From assembly GCA_023375785.1 (NCBI GenBank), contig SZWC01023562.1, positions 1 to 35,338 of the forward strand: a stretch of DNA of 35,338 nt. The letters run 5' to 3'. The stretch is from Penium margaritaceum. Lineage: Eukaryota; Streptophyta; Zygnematophyceae; Desmidiales; Peniaceae. Below, in pieces: positions 9,601 through 19,337 of this stretch. Made by a program: the position numbers and the translations under genes. The notes beneath the pieces were generated by a model, which worked only from the letters and a program-made list of their open reading frames with translations, was not told the origin of the DNA and did no database searches. The first letter of the stretch is position 1; each line of letters starts with the position of its first letter.

Positions 9601-10694
9601 GACATGTCAATTTTCGCCATGAAGAGGCGGTCACGCACCTTCTTGGCCACATTCATGTTGCCAAAATGGCGCACGCCGGTCTAGTTTTGCTGCCACTGCT
9701 ACTGACGTTGTTGTGACTACTCCTGCTGTTGCTTTGAAGATTTCTGCCTTTGCTACGGCTGCTGTTGCTCCTTCTCGTCCCTCTTGAACTTGAAGCACTC
9801 TTTCTTGTAGTATCCCTCTTTCTGGCAATAGTGGTACTTGCCTTTCTTCTTGCCTCTCTAGTGTCCACACTGGTGCTACTACTAGTTGTATGAGCCCATG
9901 GCCATGAAAGCTGCTTCACTGCTGCTCCTACTACTGCGGCCATTGCGCTTTGCTACATTGCAACGTAGCTCTACGCCCACCAAGTGCGTACAGATGAAGT
10001 CCAGGTCGAGAGTCGGCTGGCACTCAAACGTCTCTCGCATCGTGTCATAGCTGGTTGGGAGTCTCCTCAGCAAGAGAAGGACGAAACGCATGTCTTCTAC
10101 AGGGTTGTCGGCCACTTTCAGCTGCTTTGCCAGCTCCTATGTCTTGTCCAAGTACGCCTCCATCCCTTCGCCACCCTGCATTTTCAATGCCATCACCTTC
10201 CCCTCCAAAATCATTAGGAATATAGGATCCTTGCTCCCATACTTCTTGCATAATGTGTCCTATCCCTCTTTTGCAATAGCCTTGTCACTCACGTACTGAA
10301 GATGCAAATTGGAGATGGTGTTGACAAGCAATCTCTAGGCCTGCCTTTCCTTCTTCTTCCACTCCTCATATGCTGCCGCTGTAGTTGTACTTGAACTTGC
10401 ATCTACTGCACCTTTCTGCGGCATCTTCCCCGCCACCACCTCTGCTGCGGTGATGCCTTTTGCGTGTGGAGGCGGAGCGCGCTCGTTGTCGCTCACCACC
10501 TCCCACAAGCCCCTCTCCTCCAAAAGGAGGCGGGTACGGGTCTTCCTAAACGTGAAGTTGGCGCGTCCTTCTAGCCTCTCCAAGGGCTGGACTGTTGTTA
10601 CCATGCCTAATGCTGCCATTTTGAGCTTTGGTGATGCTGAGCGCTGCCCTTGAGTGGCAGCCCTACCTGTGCTTCTGCTACTGCTGCTAGACAT
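9601..10694 (-). pseudogene. A3 gag and nucleocapsid, three amber stops
   Basis: Minus strand. This unit alone keeps an upstream ATG (10692-10694) giving a Ser/Arg-rich N-terminus before the PKLKMAALG start used in the sisters, so the original gag may have been some 25 residues longer. Amber codons stand at RQA-stop-RLL (sisters Tyr), EG-stop-DTL (sisters Trp) and T-stop-ELAKQL. The rest of the UBN2-type capsid is recognisable (FVLLLLRRLPTSYDT, ECQPTLDLDFICTHLV). The zinc knuckle (about 9787-9842) reads YHYCQKEGYYKKEC: first Cys and His are both Tyr. Confidence 0.83.
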
Positions 10695-11267
10695 TTGTCT
10701 GACAGAAAATGGACTTTAAAGGCCAGTAGACTGAAAATTTAGAAGAACTATCCCCTTCACTACAAAATTCAGCTCAAACCCTTTCAGATCCACCCATAAA
10801 ACGGGGTCATCAACAGGGGATGATCAGAGATATGCCCTTTTGAAAATAGGGTATGCTGCTGCTCTTACTCTAGTTCACACCAGCCAACTTGTAAACGACG
10901 TTTTCTCCTCAACCTACCAATGGACTGCAAATGTTTTTGTGCCAATTGAAATCGTAGGAAAACTACTAATTCAATTTGTATGCTCTACTTTTTAAATTTG
11001 ACAAAGGAATGAGAGAGTCATGGTCATCACAAGGCGACAGTCTTACTCAGAGAGAAGAGTGTAGCCCTGGCCGACCTCGTTTTGAGTATAACTCTCCATC
11101 ACAGCGTTGGATCTTCGTGATCATGAATTTGTTGGAATGTTTGTCTCTTGAACTTGAAGATCCTGTGGTTGATTGTCAAATTTGAAGAAGGTTGCACCCC
11201 AACCCGTCACTCTCAAAGTGATGGCCTGTGCTGGCTGAAAGTGATAGATATTGGCTCTGATACCAAG
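10695..11267 (-). mobile_element. A3 5' leader with hairpin and primer site
   Basis: Untranslated leader. The hairpin at 11204-11224 has arms CCGTCACT and AGTGATGG, so one pair is mismatched. The primer site at 11254-11265 is TGGTATCAGAGC on minus, a perfect match to the canonical copia site and the best preserved in the window. Confidence 0.85.
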
Positions 11268-12004
11268 TGTTGGAACTGGAGGAGAGAGGGAGCCTTGGAG
11301 CAGCAAGCATATGGGATTCGAAGGGCATCACTTGTGCTGAAGAATGGTTGTTAAATCACTCAAAATGATGGAGTACATATAGAGCTAGAGCTTGGGCAAG
11401 TCAGCCCTCTCACAAGCCACAACACTTAGCCATGGAGGCTAAGGCTCACACACAAGAGTCCATTATCTCACACAAGAGAGGAAATCAGCCTAGCAATCAA
11501 GCTCACTACTCACACACGACCTAGAGAGCTAGGAAATGCTCTCATGGTACACTCCTAGTAGTCACATAACTCACAATTCCATGGAGAATCGCCATGTGTC
11601 CATGGCTAACACACAAGGATCTCACCTCACCTAAAATGTGAGGAGAGGTACATTTTTCCTAGTCAGCACACTCCGACAAGGCAACCCAAGAATCTAGGAC
11701 CTTTTTGGATATTTGTCCCATCAGGTCTTGACCGTGGACGTCTTGCCTTTTTCTTTTCTCAGGCAAAGGCATCGAGCCATCGGCCATGGTCACCCAGATA
11801 TCGGCGGTCGATGACCCGAGAAACTTCGAAAATTCATGTCTCCCAATCCGCTTGTTTGATCGGCGTGAAACTTGCACTGTAGATGTTTTGCCACCGGATC
11901 TTTCCTATGTGACGTAGGATGGACAATTGGAGCATTTATTTGGTATTTTCCTGGAACTTGCTCTTGTGGACCTGAAACTAAGCCGGATGGCTCCTTTTCC
12001 AACA
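11268..12004 (-). mobile_element. Family A LTR 3, shared between A3 and A4
   Basis: TGTTGGAACTGG at the left, CTTTTCCAACA at the right, about 737 bases. The ends TGTTGGAA / TTCCAACA are a perfect 8-base inverted repeat. TATA-like CTATATGTA on minus at 11374-11382. The cut integrase of A4 begins at 12005 without spacer. Confidence 0.9.
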
Positions 12005-13180
12005 AAGTTGAGCCACGCTTGGCTTCTTGCCGAACCATGCCTCATACGGCGTCATCTTCTCCGGGACCTTAGTTGGAATACGGTTCTTGGTGTACACCGC
12101 AGTTCTCACTACTTCGGCCAAAAAGTCGTAGGTTAGCCGAGCCACGTACAGCATGGAGCGCGCCAACTCAACGATGGTGCGGTTGGCGCGTTTTGCTATG
12201 CCGTTCTGCTGTGGCGAGTATGGCACAATGCGCTGCGCCTTCGTGCCTGCTGTTGCTAGGTAGTCCTAGAACTCCTTGCTCATGTACTCTCTACCACGGT
12301 CGCTACGCAATGCCTTGATCTTCTTGCTAGTCTGGTTCTCCACCATTGCCTTGAACTCCTTCAACCTGCCAAAGTACAAGTCCTTGGAGCAAAGGAAGTA
12401 TACAGCAGTGAAATGGCTGAAATCATCAATGAAGGTGAGAAGTTACCTAGAGCCTCCAAAGCTCTGAGTCTACATCAGGCAACAAAAAATGCGTGGACCT
12501 GCTCCAGCACCTCTTTCGCACGCTCCCCTGCTCTAGAGAATGCCTCGCGATACTGCTTCTCCTCCAAACAGCCGATGCACAACAACTGCTCAAAGCTAGA
12601 TGGTGGGTATGTCACGTACCATTTGCTTTATTTGAAGTTGCTGCAAGGTGCGCATGCCGATATGGCCGTAGCGCGCATGCCAGATTTCACCATCCATGGC
12701 TTGCACTACTGCTACAAGACGCTGCTTGCGCAGGATCTTGGTCGCCCCCAACAGGCGGTACACGTCGCCTTCCTTCACCGACCTTGCCAACTCCTCTCCT
12801 GTTTCCTTGTCGAGGATGTAGCCATAGTCATGGTCAAAGGCGACGCGCATTCCTGTGTTGGTGAGAGAGGACACTGAGAGAAGGTTCAACGCACATCAGG
12901 TACATACATCACGCCGTGGAACACTCCTACTTCAAGGCCATACGGGGTCTCTAACCAGATCTCCACAATTCTAATCCCCTCAGCGTACACCACCCAATCA
13001 TCACCCCAAGCAATTGGTCGGGGGGAAATTGAGAGCAGCTGCGTAAATCACTCTTTGTGGTGCATCAGACTCTTGGTACACCCACAGTCCTTGTACCATG
13101 CCAGATCCGCCTTTTCCTTTTGGGACATGTCAGACTTCGCCATGAAGAGGCGGTGGCCCACCTCCTTGGCCACATTCATG
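12005..13180 (-). pseudogene. A4 pol: protease, GAG-pre-integrase, integrase cut at the common site
   Basis: Minus strand. Integrase: the first Asp motif is destroyed (VHAFFVA then a stop, sisters VHTDLCGP); the second is RSDRGREYMSKE; the third is NGIAKRANR with Glu to Lys. GAG-pre-integrase is well kept: EIWHARYGHIGMRTLQQLQ, KEGDVYRLLGATKI. The protease word is YKDCGCTK, Ser to Cys next to the catalytic Asp. Amber codons at F-stop-D and at the Gln after GPM. The left end reads KPSVAQL against the LTR terminus. Confidence 0.83.
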
Positions 13181-14139
13181 TTGCCAGAATGGCGCACACC
13201 TGTCTGGTTCTGCTGCTGCTGCTGCTGATGTTGCTTTGACTACTGCTGTTGTTGCTGTGAAGATTACTACTTTATTTTATGCTGCTGTTCCTTCCCGTCC
13301 CTCTTGAACTTGAAGTACTCTTTCTTGTAGTGCCCCTCTTTCTGGCAATAGTGGCACTTGCCTTTCTTCTTGCCTCTCTGCTACCCATACTACTGCTACT
13401 GCTGGTTGCTTGAGTCCATGGCCATGAAAGCTGCTTCACTGTTGCCGCTGCTGCTACCGCCATTGCGCTTTGCTGCATTTTGACGCAGCTCTACCTGCAC
13501 CAGGTACGTGCAGATCAAGTCCAGGTCGAGAGTCAGCTAGTACTCCAACGTCTCTCGCACCGTGTCATAGCTCATTGGGAGTCCCCTCAGCAAGAGAAGG
13601 ATGAAACGCGTGTCTTCCATAGGGTTGCCGGCCGCTTTCAGCTGCTTCGCTAGCTCCTTTACCCTGTCCAAGTATGCCTCCATCCCTTTGCCACCCTGCA
13701 TTCTCAACGCCATCATCTTCCCCTCCAAAAGCATGAGGAATGTAGGATCCTTGCTCTCATACTTCTTGCACAACGTGTCCCAACCCTCTTTTGCAGTAGC
13801 CTTGTCACTCACGTAGTGAAGATGCGGGTTGGAGATGGTGTTGACAAGCAGTTTCTAGGCCAGCCTCTCCTTCTTCTTCCTCTCCTCATATGCCGCCGCT
13901 GCAGTTGTAGTTCAACTTGCATCTACTGCACCTTTTTGCGGCGTCTTCCTCGCCACCACCTTCACTGTGGTGATGCCTTTTGCTTGTGGAGGCGGAGTGC
14001 GCTCGTCGCCGCTCACCACCTCCCACAAGCCCCTTTCCTCTAAAAGGAGGCGGGTACGGATCTCCCAAAAGGTATAGTTGGCGCGTCCTTCCAGCCTCTC
14101 CAAGGGCTGGGCTGCTGTTACCATGCCTACTGCTGCCAT
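13181..14139 (-). pseudogene. A4 gag and nucleocapsid, broken
   Basis: Minus strand, ATG at 14137-14139. Open to residue 75 (KGAVDAS), then a TGA from one base change in Ser. Next a TAG at LA-stop-KLLVN, shared with A3 at the same codon. Then an open stretch (13537-13812) with SDKATAKEGWDTLCKKYE and RGLPMSYDTVRETLEY, ended by a TAG where sisters have Gln of CQPTLDLD. The knuckle (about 13309-13362) is CHYCQKEGHYKKEYF, last Cys to Tyr. The Gln-rich tract follows at about 13205-13270. Confidence 0.83.
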
Positions 14140-14638
14140 TTTGAGCTTTGGTGATGCTCAGTGCTGCCCTTGAGTAGTGGCGCTACCCCTGCTTCTGATG
14201 TTGGTTTTGCCAGAAATCTGTTTAACAGAAAATGGACTGTACAGGCCAGCAGACTAGGCATTTGGAGAAACTGACCCCATCACTAAAAAATTCAGCTCAA
14301 AACCTTTCAGATTGATCCATAAAACAGGTTCATCAACAGGGGATTTTCAGAGATATGCCCTTTTGAAGACAGGGTATGCTGGTGCTCCTACTCCAGACCA
14401 CACCAGCCAGCTCCTAAACGGCGTTTTCTCCCAAACGTACCGATGGAATGCAAATATTTTTGCACCAATGGAAAGAGTAGGAAACATTTTGCCACCTAAT
14501 CTTTCCAATGGTGCATTGGGATGATTGTGAACTTTAGTTATGGTTGTCAAATTTAGTGATGGTTTTACCCCAACTCGTCACTCTCAAAGTGACGACCTGT
14601 GCTAGCTAAAAGTGGCAGAACTTGGCTCTCATACCAAG
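14140..14638 (-). mobile_element. A4 5' leader, shortened and patched with LTR sequence
   Basis: About 150 bases shorter than the A1-A3 leaders. Bases 14484-14527 match a part of the family's LTR (compare 8386-8430: ACATTTTGCCACCTGATCTT) and not any other leader. The hairpin at 14575-14595 is TCGTCACT / AGTGACGA, with both bases of the outer pair changed against the common form. The primer site at 14625-14636 is TGGTATGAGAGC on minus (one change). Confidence 0.8.
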
Positions 14639-15373
14639 TGTTGGAACTGGAGGAGAGAGGGAGCCTTGGAGCAGCAAAAATGTGGGACTGGAAGGGAATC
14701 ACTTGTGCTGAAGAATGGTTGTTAATCACTCAATATAATAGAGTATGTATAGAGCTAGACCTTGGGCAAGTCAGCCCTCCCATAAGCCACACCACTTAGT
14801 CATCGAGGCGAAGGCTCACACTCGAGTCCATAATCTCGCACAAGAGAGGAAATCAGCCTAACAATCAAGCTCATCAGTCACACATGACCTAGAGAGCTAG
14901 GAAATACTCTCATGGTACACTCCTAGTAGTCACATAACCCACAGTCCCATGGAGAATCGCCATGTGTCCGTGGCTAGCACACAAGGATCTCACCTTACCT
15001 AAACAGGAAGGAGAGGTACCTTTTTCCTAGTCAGCACACTTTGACAAGGCAAGCCAAGAATCTAGGACCTTTTTGGATATTTCTCCCATCACGTCTTGAC
15101 CCTGGACCTCTTGCCATTTTCTTTTCCTAGGCTAAGGCATGGAGCCATCACCCATGGTCACCCAGATATCGGTAGTCGATGACCCCAGAAACTTAAAAAA
15201 TTCATATCTCTCAATCCGACTGCTGGATCGGCCTCAAACTTGGACCGTAGACATTTTTCCACGTACTCTTTCCAATGCTGAAGTGGGATGGACGATCAGA
15301 ATAGGCATTAGGTACTTTCCTGGAACTTGCTCCTGTGGACATGAAACTGAGCCAGTTGGCTCCTTTTCCAACA
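14639..15373 (-). mobile_element. Family A LTR 4, shared between A4 and A5
   Basis: TGTTGGAACTGG at 14639, CTTTTCCAACA ending at 15373, about 735 bases, perfect 8-base terminal inverted repeat. A TATA-like word CTATACATA on minus is at 14744-14752. A5 integrase begins at 15374. Confidence 0.9.
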
Positions 15374-16520
15374 AAGATGACCCACGCTTGGCTTCTTCCC
15401 GAACCATGCCTCATACGGCATCATCTGCTCCAGGGCGTTGATTGGAATGAGGTTCTTGGTGTACACCGCAGTGCTCACTGCTTCGGCCCAATAGTCATAA
15501 GTGAGCTGAGCCACGTGCAGCATGGAGCGCGCTGACTCAATGATGGTGCAGTTGGCGCGTTCTGCTACGCCGTTCTGCTACGGCGAGTATGGCGTGGTGC
15601 GCTGCGCCTTCATGCCTGCTGCTGCAAGGTAGTCTTGGAATTCCTTACTCAGGTACTCTCCAGCGCGGTCGCTACGCAACGCCTTGATCTTCTTGCCCAT
15701 CTAGTTCTCCACCATTGCCTTGAACTCCTTGAACCTGTCAAAGCACTGGTCCTTGGAGGAAAGGAAGTACACAGCAGTACAATAGCTGAAATCATCAATG
15801 AAGGTGAGAAATAACCTAGAGCCTCCAAAGCTCTTGGTCTGCATCGAGCCACACAAATCTGTGTGGACCAGCTCAAGCACCTCCTTCGCGCGCTCCCATG
15901 CTCCACAGAACGCCTCGCGATGCTACTTCCCCTTGACTCAGCCGATGCACAACTACTGCTCAAAGTTAGAGATGGTGGGCAAGTCACGTACCATTTGCTT
16001 TGTTTGAAGTTGCTGCAAGGCGCGCATGTCGATGTAGCCGTAGCGCGCATGCCAGATTTAACCATCCGTGGCCTACACCACTGCTGCAAGACTCATCTCG
16101 CGCAGGATCTTGGTTGCCCCCAACAGGCGGTACACGTCGCCTTCCTTCACCGACCTGGCCAAATCCTCTCCTGTTTCCTTGTCAAGGAAGTAGCCATAGT
16201 TGTCGTCAAAGATGATGCGCAGTCTTGTGTTGGCTAGAGAAGACACTAAGAGAAGGTTGAACGCAGCATCAGGTACATACAGCACGCCGTGGAACACTCC
16301 CACTTCAATGCCATGCAGGGTCTCCAACTATATCTCCACAATCCCAATCCCCTTAGCATACTCCACCGGATCATCACCCAAAGCTATCAGTTAGGGGGAA
16401 ATGGAGAGCTGTTGCATAAACCACTCTTTGTAGAGCGTCAGACTCTTGCTACATCCAGAGGCCTTGTACCACGCCAGATCCGCCTTTTCCGTCTGCGACA
16501 TGTCAGACTTCGCCATGAAG
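15374..16520 (-). pseudogene. A5 pol: protease, GAG-pre-integrase, integrase cut at the common site
   Basis: Minus strand. Integrase triad kept: VHTDLCG, RSDRAGEYLSKE, NGVAERAN. Amber codons replace Gln in P-stop-QNG and in EN-stop-MGKK (sisters ENQTGKK). The left end reads YEAWFGKKPSVGHL and then continues as LTR-coded CWKRSQLAQF. Protease-like word is YKASGC, so the catalytic Asp is Ala. The stretch 16073-16327 keeps VGVFHGVLYVPDAAFNLL and EGDVYRLLGATKI. Confidence 0.83.
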
Positions 16521-16867
16521 AGGCGGTCGCGCACCTCCTTGGCCACATTCATGTTGCCAAAATTGTACAAGCCGGTCTGGTTCTACTGCTGCTGCTACTG
16601 CTGATGTTGCTGTGACTGCTGCTGCTCTTGCTGTGAATATTGCTGCTTTTGCTGCTGCTGCTGCTCCTTCTGGTCCCTCTTGAACTTGAAGCATTATTTC
16701 TTGTAGTGCCCCTCTTCCTGGCAAGAGTGGCACTTGCCTTTCTTCTTTCCTCTCTGCTGCCAAAACAAATGCTACTGCTGGTTGCGTGAGCCCATGGCCA
16801 TGAAAGCTGCTTCACTGCTGCTGTTGCTGTCGCCATTGTGCTTTGCTGCATTGCGACGCAGCTCTAC
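16521..16867 (-). pseudogene. A5 nucleocapsid and Gln-rich tract
   Basis: Minus strand. It follows gag A5 in the same frame after a TAG where the sisters have Gln (THLVQVEL). The knuckle keeps all four ligands, CHSCQEEGHYKK-stop-C, but a TAA replaces the Glu before the last Cys. The CAG-rich tract (about 16584-16670) contains further TAG codons among CAG codons. Confidence 0.75.
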
Positions 16868-17512
16868 CTACACCAGGTGCGTGCAGATGAAGTCCAGGTC
16901 GAGAGTCGGCTGGCACTCCAACGTCTCTCGCACCGTGTCATAGCTCGTTAGAAGTTCCCTCAGCAAGAGAAGGATGAAACGCGTATCTTCCATAGGGTTG
17001 CTGGCCGCTTTCAGCAGCTTCACTAGCTTCTTTGCCCTATCCAAGTACGCCTCCATCCCTTCGCCAGCGTACATTTTTAACGCCATCATCTTCTCCTCCA
17101 AAAGCATGAGGAATGCAGGATCCTTGCTCTCATACTTCTTGCACAACGTGTCCCATCCCTCTTTTACAGTAGCCTTGTCACTCACGTACTGAAGATGCGG
17201 GTTGGAGATGGTGTTGACAAGTAGTCTATAGGCCTGCTTGACCTTCTTCTTCCACTCCTCATATGCTGCCGCTGCAGTTGTAGTTGAACTTGCATCTGCT
17301 GCACCTTTCTGCGGCGTCTTCCCGGCCACCACCTCCGCTGTAGTGATGCCTTTTGCCTGTGGAGGCGGAACGCGCTTGTCGCCACTCACCACCTCCCACA
17401 AGCCGCTCTCCTCTAAAAGGAGGCGGGTACAGATCTTCCAAAACGTGAAGTTGGCGCGTCCTTCCAGCCTCTTCAAGGGGTGGACTGTTGTTACCACACC
17501 TACTACTGTCAT
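16868..17512 (-). pseudogene. A5 gag, capsid part open for 214 codons
   Basis: ATG at 17510-17512. An uninterrupted copia gag of the UBN2 type: NFTFWKICTRLLLEESG, GITTAEVVAGKTPQKGA, YEEWKKKVKQAYRLLVNTI, KATVKEGWDTLCKKYESKD, LLKAASNPMEDTRFILLLL, LECQPTLDLDFICTHLV. It ends at a TAG that replaces a Gln codon, so the nucleocapsid is cut off. Same length and start as A2 gag. It is the better of the two for a family consensus because the region after it is still in frame. Confidence 0.87.
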
Positions 17513-18067
17513 TTTGAGCTTTGGTGATGCTCAGTGCTGCCCTTGAGTGGCAAAAACAGACCCCACAACTAGATAATGTAGCTCAAAACCTTTCAGATCG
17601 ACCCATAAAACAGGGTCATCGACAAGGGATTTTCAGAGATATGCCCTTTTGAAAGCAGAGTATGCTGCTCCTATCAGTATCACACCAACAGCGTGTAAAC
17701 GGCGTTTTCTCCCAAATGTACCAATGGAATGCAAACATTTTTGCACCAATGGAAAGCGTAGGAAAAATACTTCAATTTGTATGTGGTAGTTTTTAAATTT
17801 GACAAAAGAATGTGAGAGTTAGGGTCGTCATAAGGCAAAAGTCTTACTCAGAGGGAAGAGTGTAGCCCTGGCTGACCTCGTTTTGAGCATAACTCTCAAT
17901 CCAATTGTTGGATCTTTGCGATCATGGGCTCGTTGGAACGTTTGTCTCTTGAACTTGAAGATCCTGTGGTCAATTGTTCAATTTGGTGAAGGTTTACCCC
18001 AACCCGTCACTCTCAGAGTGACGGCCTGTGCTGGTTGAAAGTGGCAGAACTTGGCTCTCATACCAAG
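17513..18067 (-). mobile_element. A5 5' leader with hairpin and primer site
   Basis: Untranslated leader lacking about 90 bases next to gag compared with A1-A3. The hairpin at 18004-18024 has arms CCGTCACT / AGTGACGG with loop CTCAG, which lets the stem grow (GTCACTC / GAGTGAC). The primer site at 18054-18065 is TGGTATGAGAGC on minus, the same variant as A4. Confidence 0.82.
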
Positions 18068-18780
18068 TGTTGGAACTTGAGGAGAGAGGGAGCCTTCGAG
18101 GAGCAAGCATTTGGGACTGGAAGGGAATCACTTGTGGTGAAGTATAGTTGTTAAATCACTCAAAATAATGGGCAAGTCAGCCCTCTCACAAGCCACATCA
18201 CTTAGCCATGGAGGCTAAGGCTCACACACTAGAGTCCATAATCTCACACAAGAGAGGAAATCAGCCTAGTAATCAAGCTCACCACTCAGACACGACCTAG
18301 AGAAGTAGGAAATTCTCTTATGGCTCACTCCTAGTGGTCACATAACCCACAGTCCCATGGAGAATCGCCATGTGTCCATGGCTAGCACACAAAGATCTCA
18401 CCTCACCTGAAAAGTAAGGAGAGGTACCTTTTTCCTAGTCAGCATACTCTGACAAGACAACCCAAGAATCTAGGGCCTTTTTGGATATTTCTCCCATCAG
18501 GTCTTGACCCTGGACCTCTTGCCTTTTTCTTTTCTCAAGCTAAGGCATGGAGCCATCGCCCATGGTCACCCAGATATATCGGCGGTTGATGACCCCAGAA
18601 ACTCAAAAACTCATATCTCCTAATCCGACCGTTGGATCGGCCTCAAACTTGGACCGTAGATATTTTGTCACCTTTCTTTCCATCATTGAAGTAGGATGGA
18701 CGATTGGAGTGGGCATTTGGTAGTTTCCCGGAACTTGCTCCTATGGACCTGAAACTGAGCTGGATGGCTCCTTCCCAAAA
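18068..18780 (-). mobile_element. Family A LTR 5, shared between A5 and A6
   Basis: TGTTGGAACTTG at 18068; the right end is decayed (CTTCCCAAAA, ends 18780). About 713 bases. The TATA-like segment found in the other LTRs is deleted here (near 18165-18175), so this copy probably lacks a promoter. A6 integrase starts at 18781. Confidence 0.87.
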
Positions 18781-19337
18781 AAGATGACCCATGCTTGGCT
18801 TCTTGTCGAACCATGCCTCATCCGGCGTCATGTGCTGCTCGACCTTGGTTGGAATGCGGTTCTTGGTGTACACCGCAGTGCTCACTGCTTCGGCCCAAAA
18901 GTCGTAGGTGAGCTGAGCCAGGTGCAGCATGGAGCGTGCTGACTGAACGATGGTGCGGTTGGCGCGTTCCGCTATGCCCTTCTGTTGCGGCGAGTCTGGC
19001 GCGGTGCGCTGCACCTTCATGCCTGCTGCTGCGAGGTAGTCCTGGAACTCCTTGCTCAGGTAGTCTCCACCGCGGTCGCTATGCAACTCCTTGATCTTCT
19101 TGCCAGTCTGATTCTCCACCATTGCCTTGAAATCCTTGAACCTGTCAAAGCACTGGTCCTTGGAGGAAAGAAAGTACACTGCAGTATAACGGCTGAAATC
19201 ATCAATGAAGGTGAGAAATAACCTAGTGCGTCCAAAGCTCTGGGTCTGCATAGGGCCACACAAATCTTTGTGGACCAGCTCTAGCACCTCCTTGGCGCGC
19301 TCCCCTGCTCCAGAGAACGCCTTGCGATGCTGCTTCA
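18781..19337 (-). pseudogene. A6 integrase core, split off by element B
   Basis: Best preserved integrase of family A: LVHKDLCGP, HSDRGGDYLSKE, GIAERANRT, so the D-D-E triad is complete over an uninterrupted frame with no amber stop. The frame runs on at both ends into foreign sequence, giving an open stretch of 258 codons (18643-19419) whose first residues come from the B LTR and whose last come from the A LTR. The true family-A part is limited by the common junction (18780/18781) on the left and the B insertion (19337/19338) on the right. Its protease and gag lie beyond B, from 24948. Confidence 0.88.
19333..19337. repeat. Left target-site duplication of element B
   Basis: CTTCA here, CTTCC at 24948-24952 after the right LTR. 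Sister units have an unbroken GCTGCTTCCCCTCCAAACAG at this place (for example near 1830), which shows that CTTCC was the 5-base target and that the last base of the left copy has mutated. Confidence 0.88.

Noticed and set aside
3988..18024. CRISPR-like array from regularly spaced palindromes
   Set aside because: Spacing is over 3 kb and is the period of the retrotransposon units.
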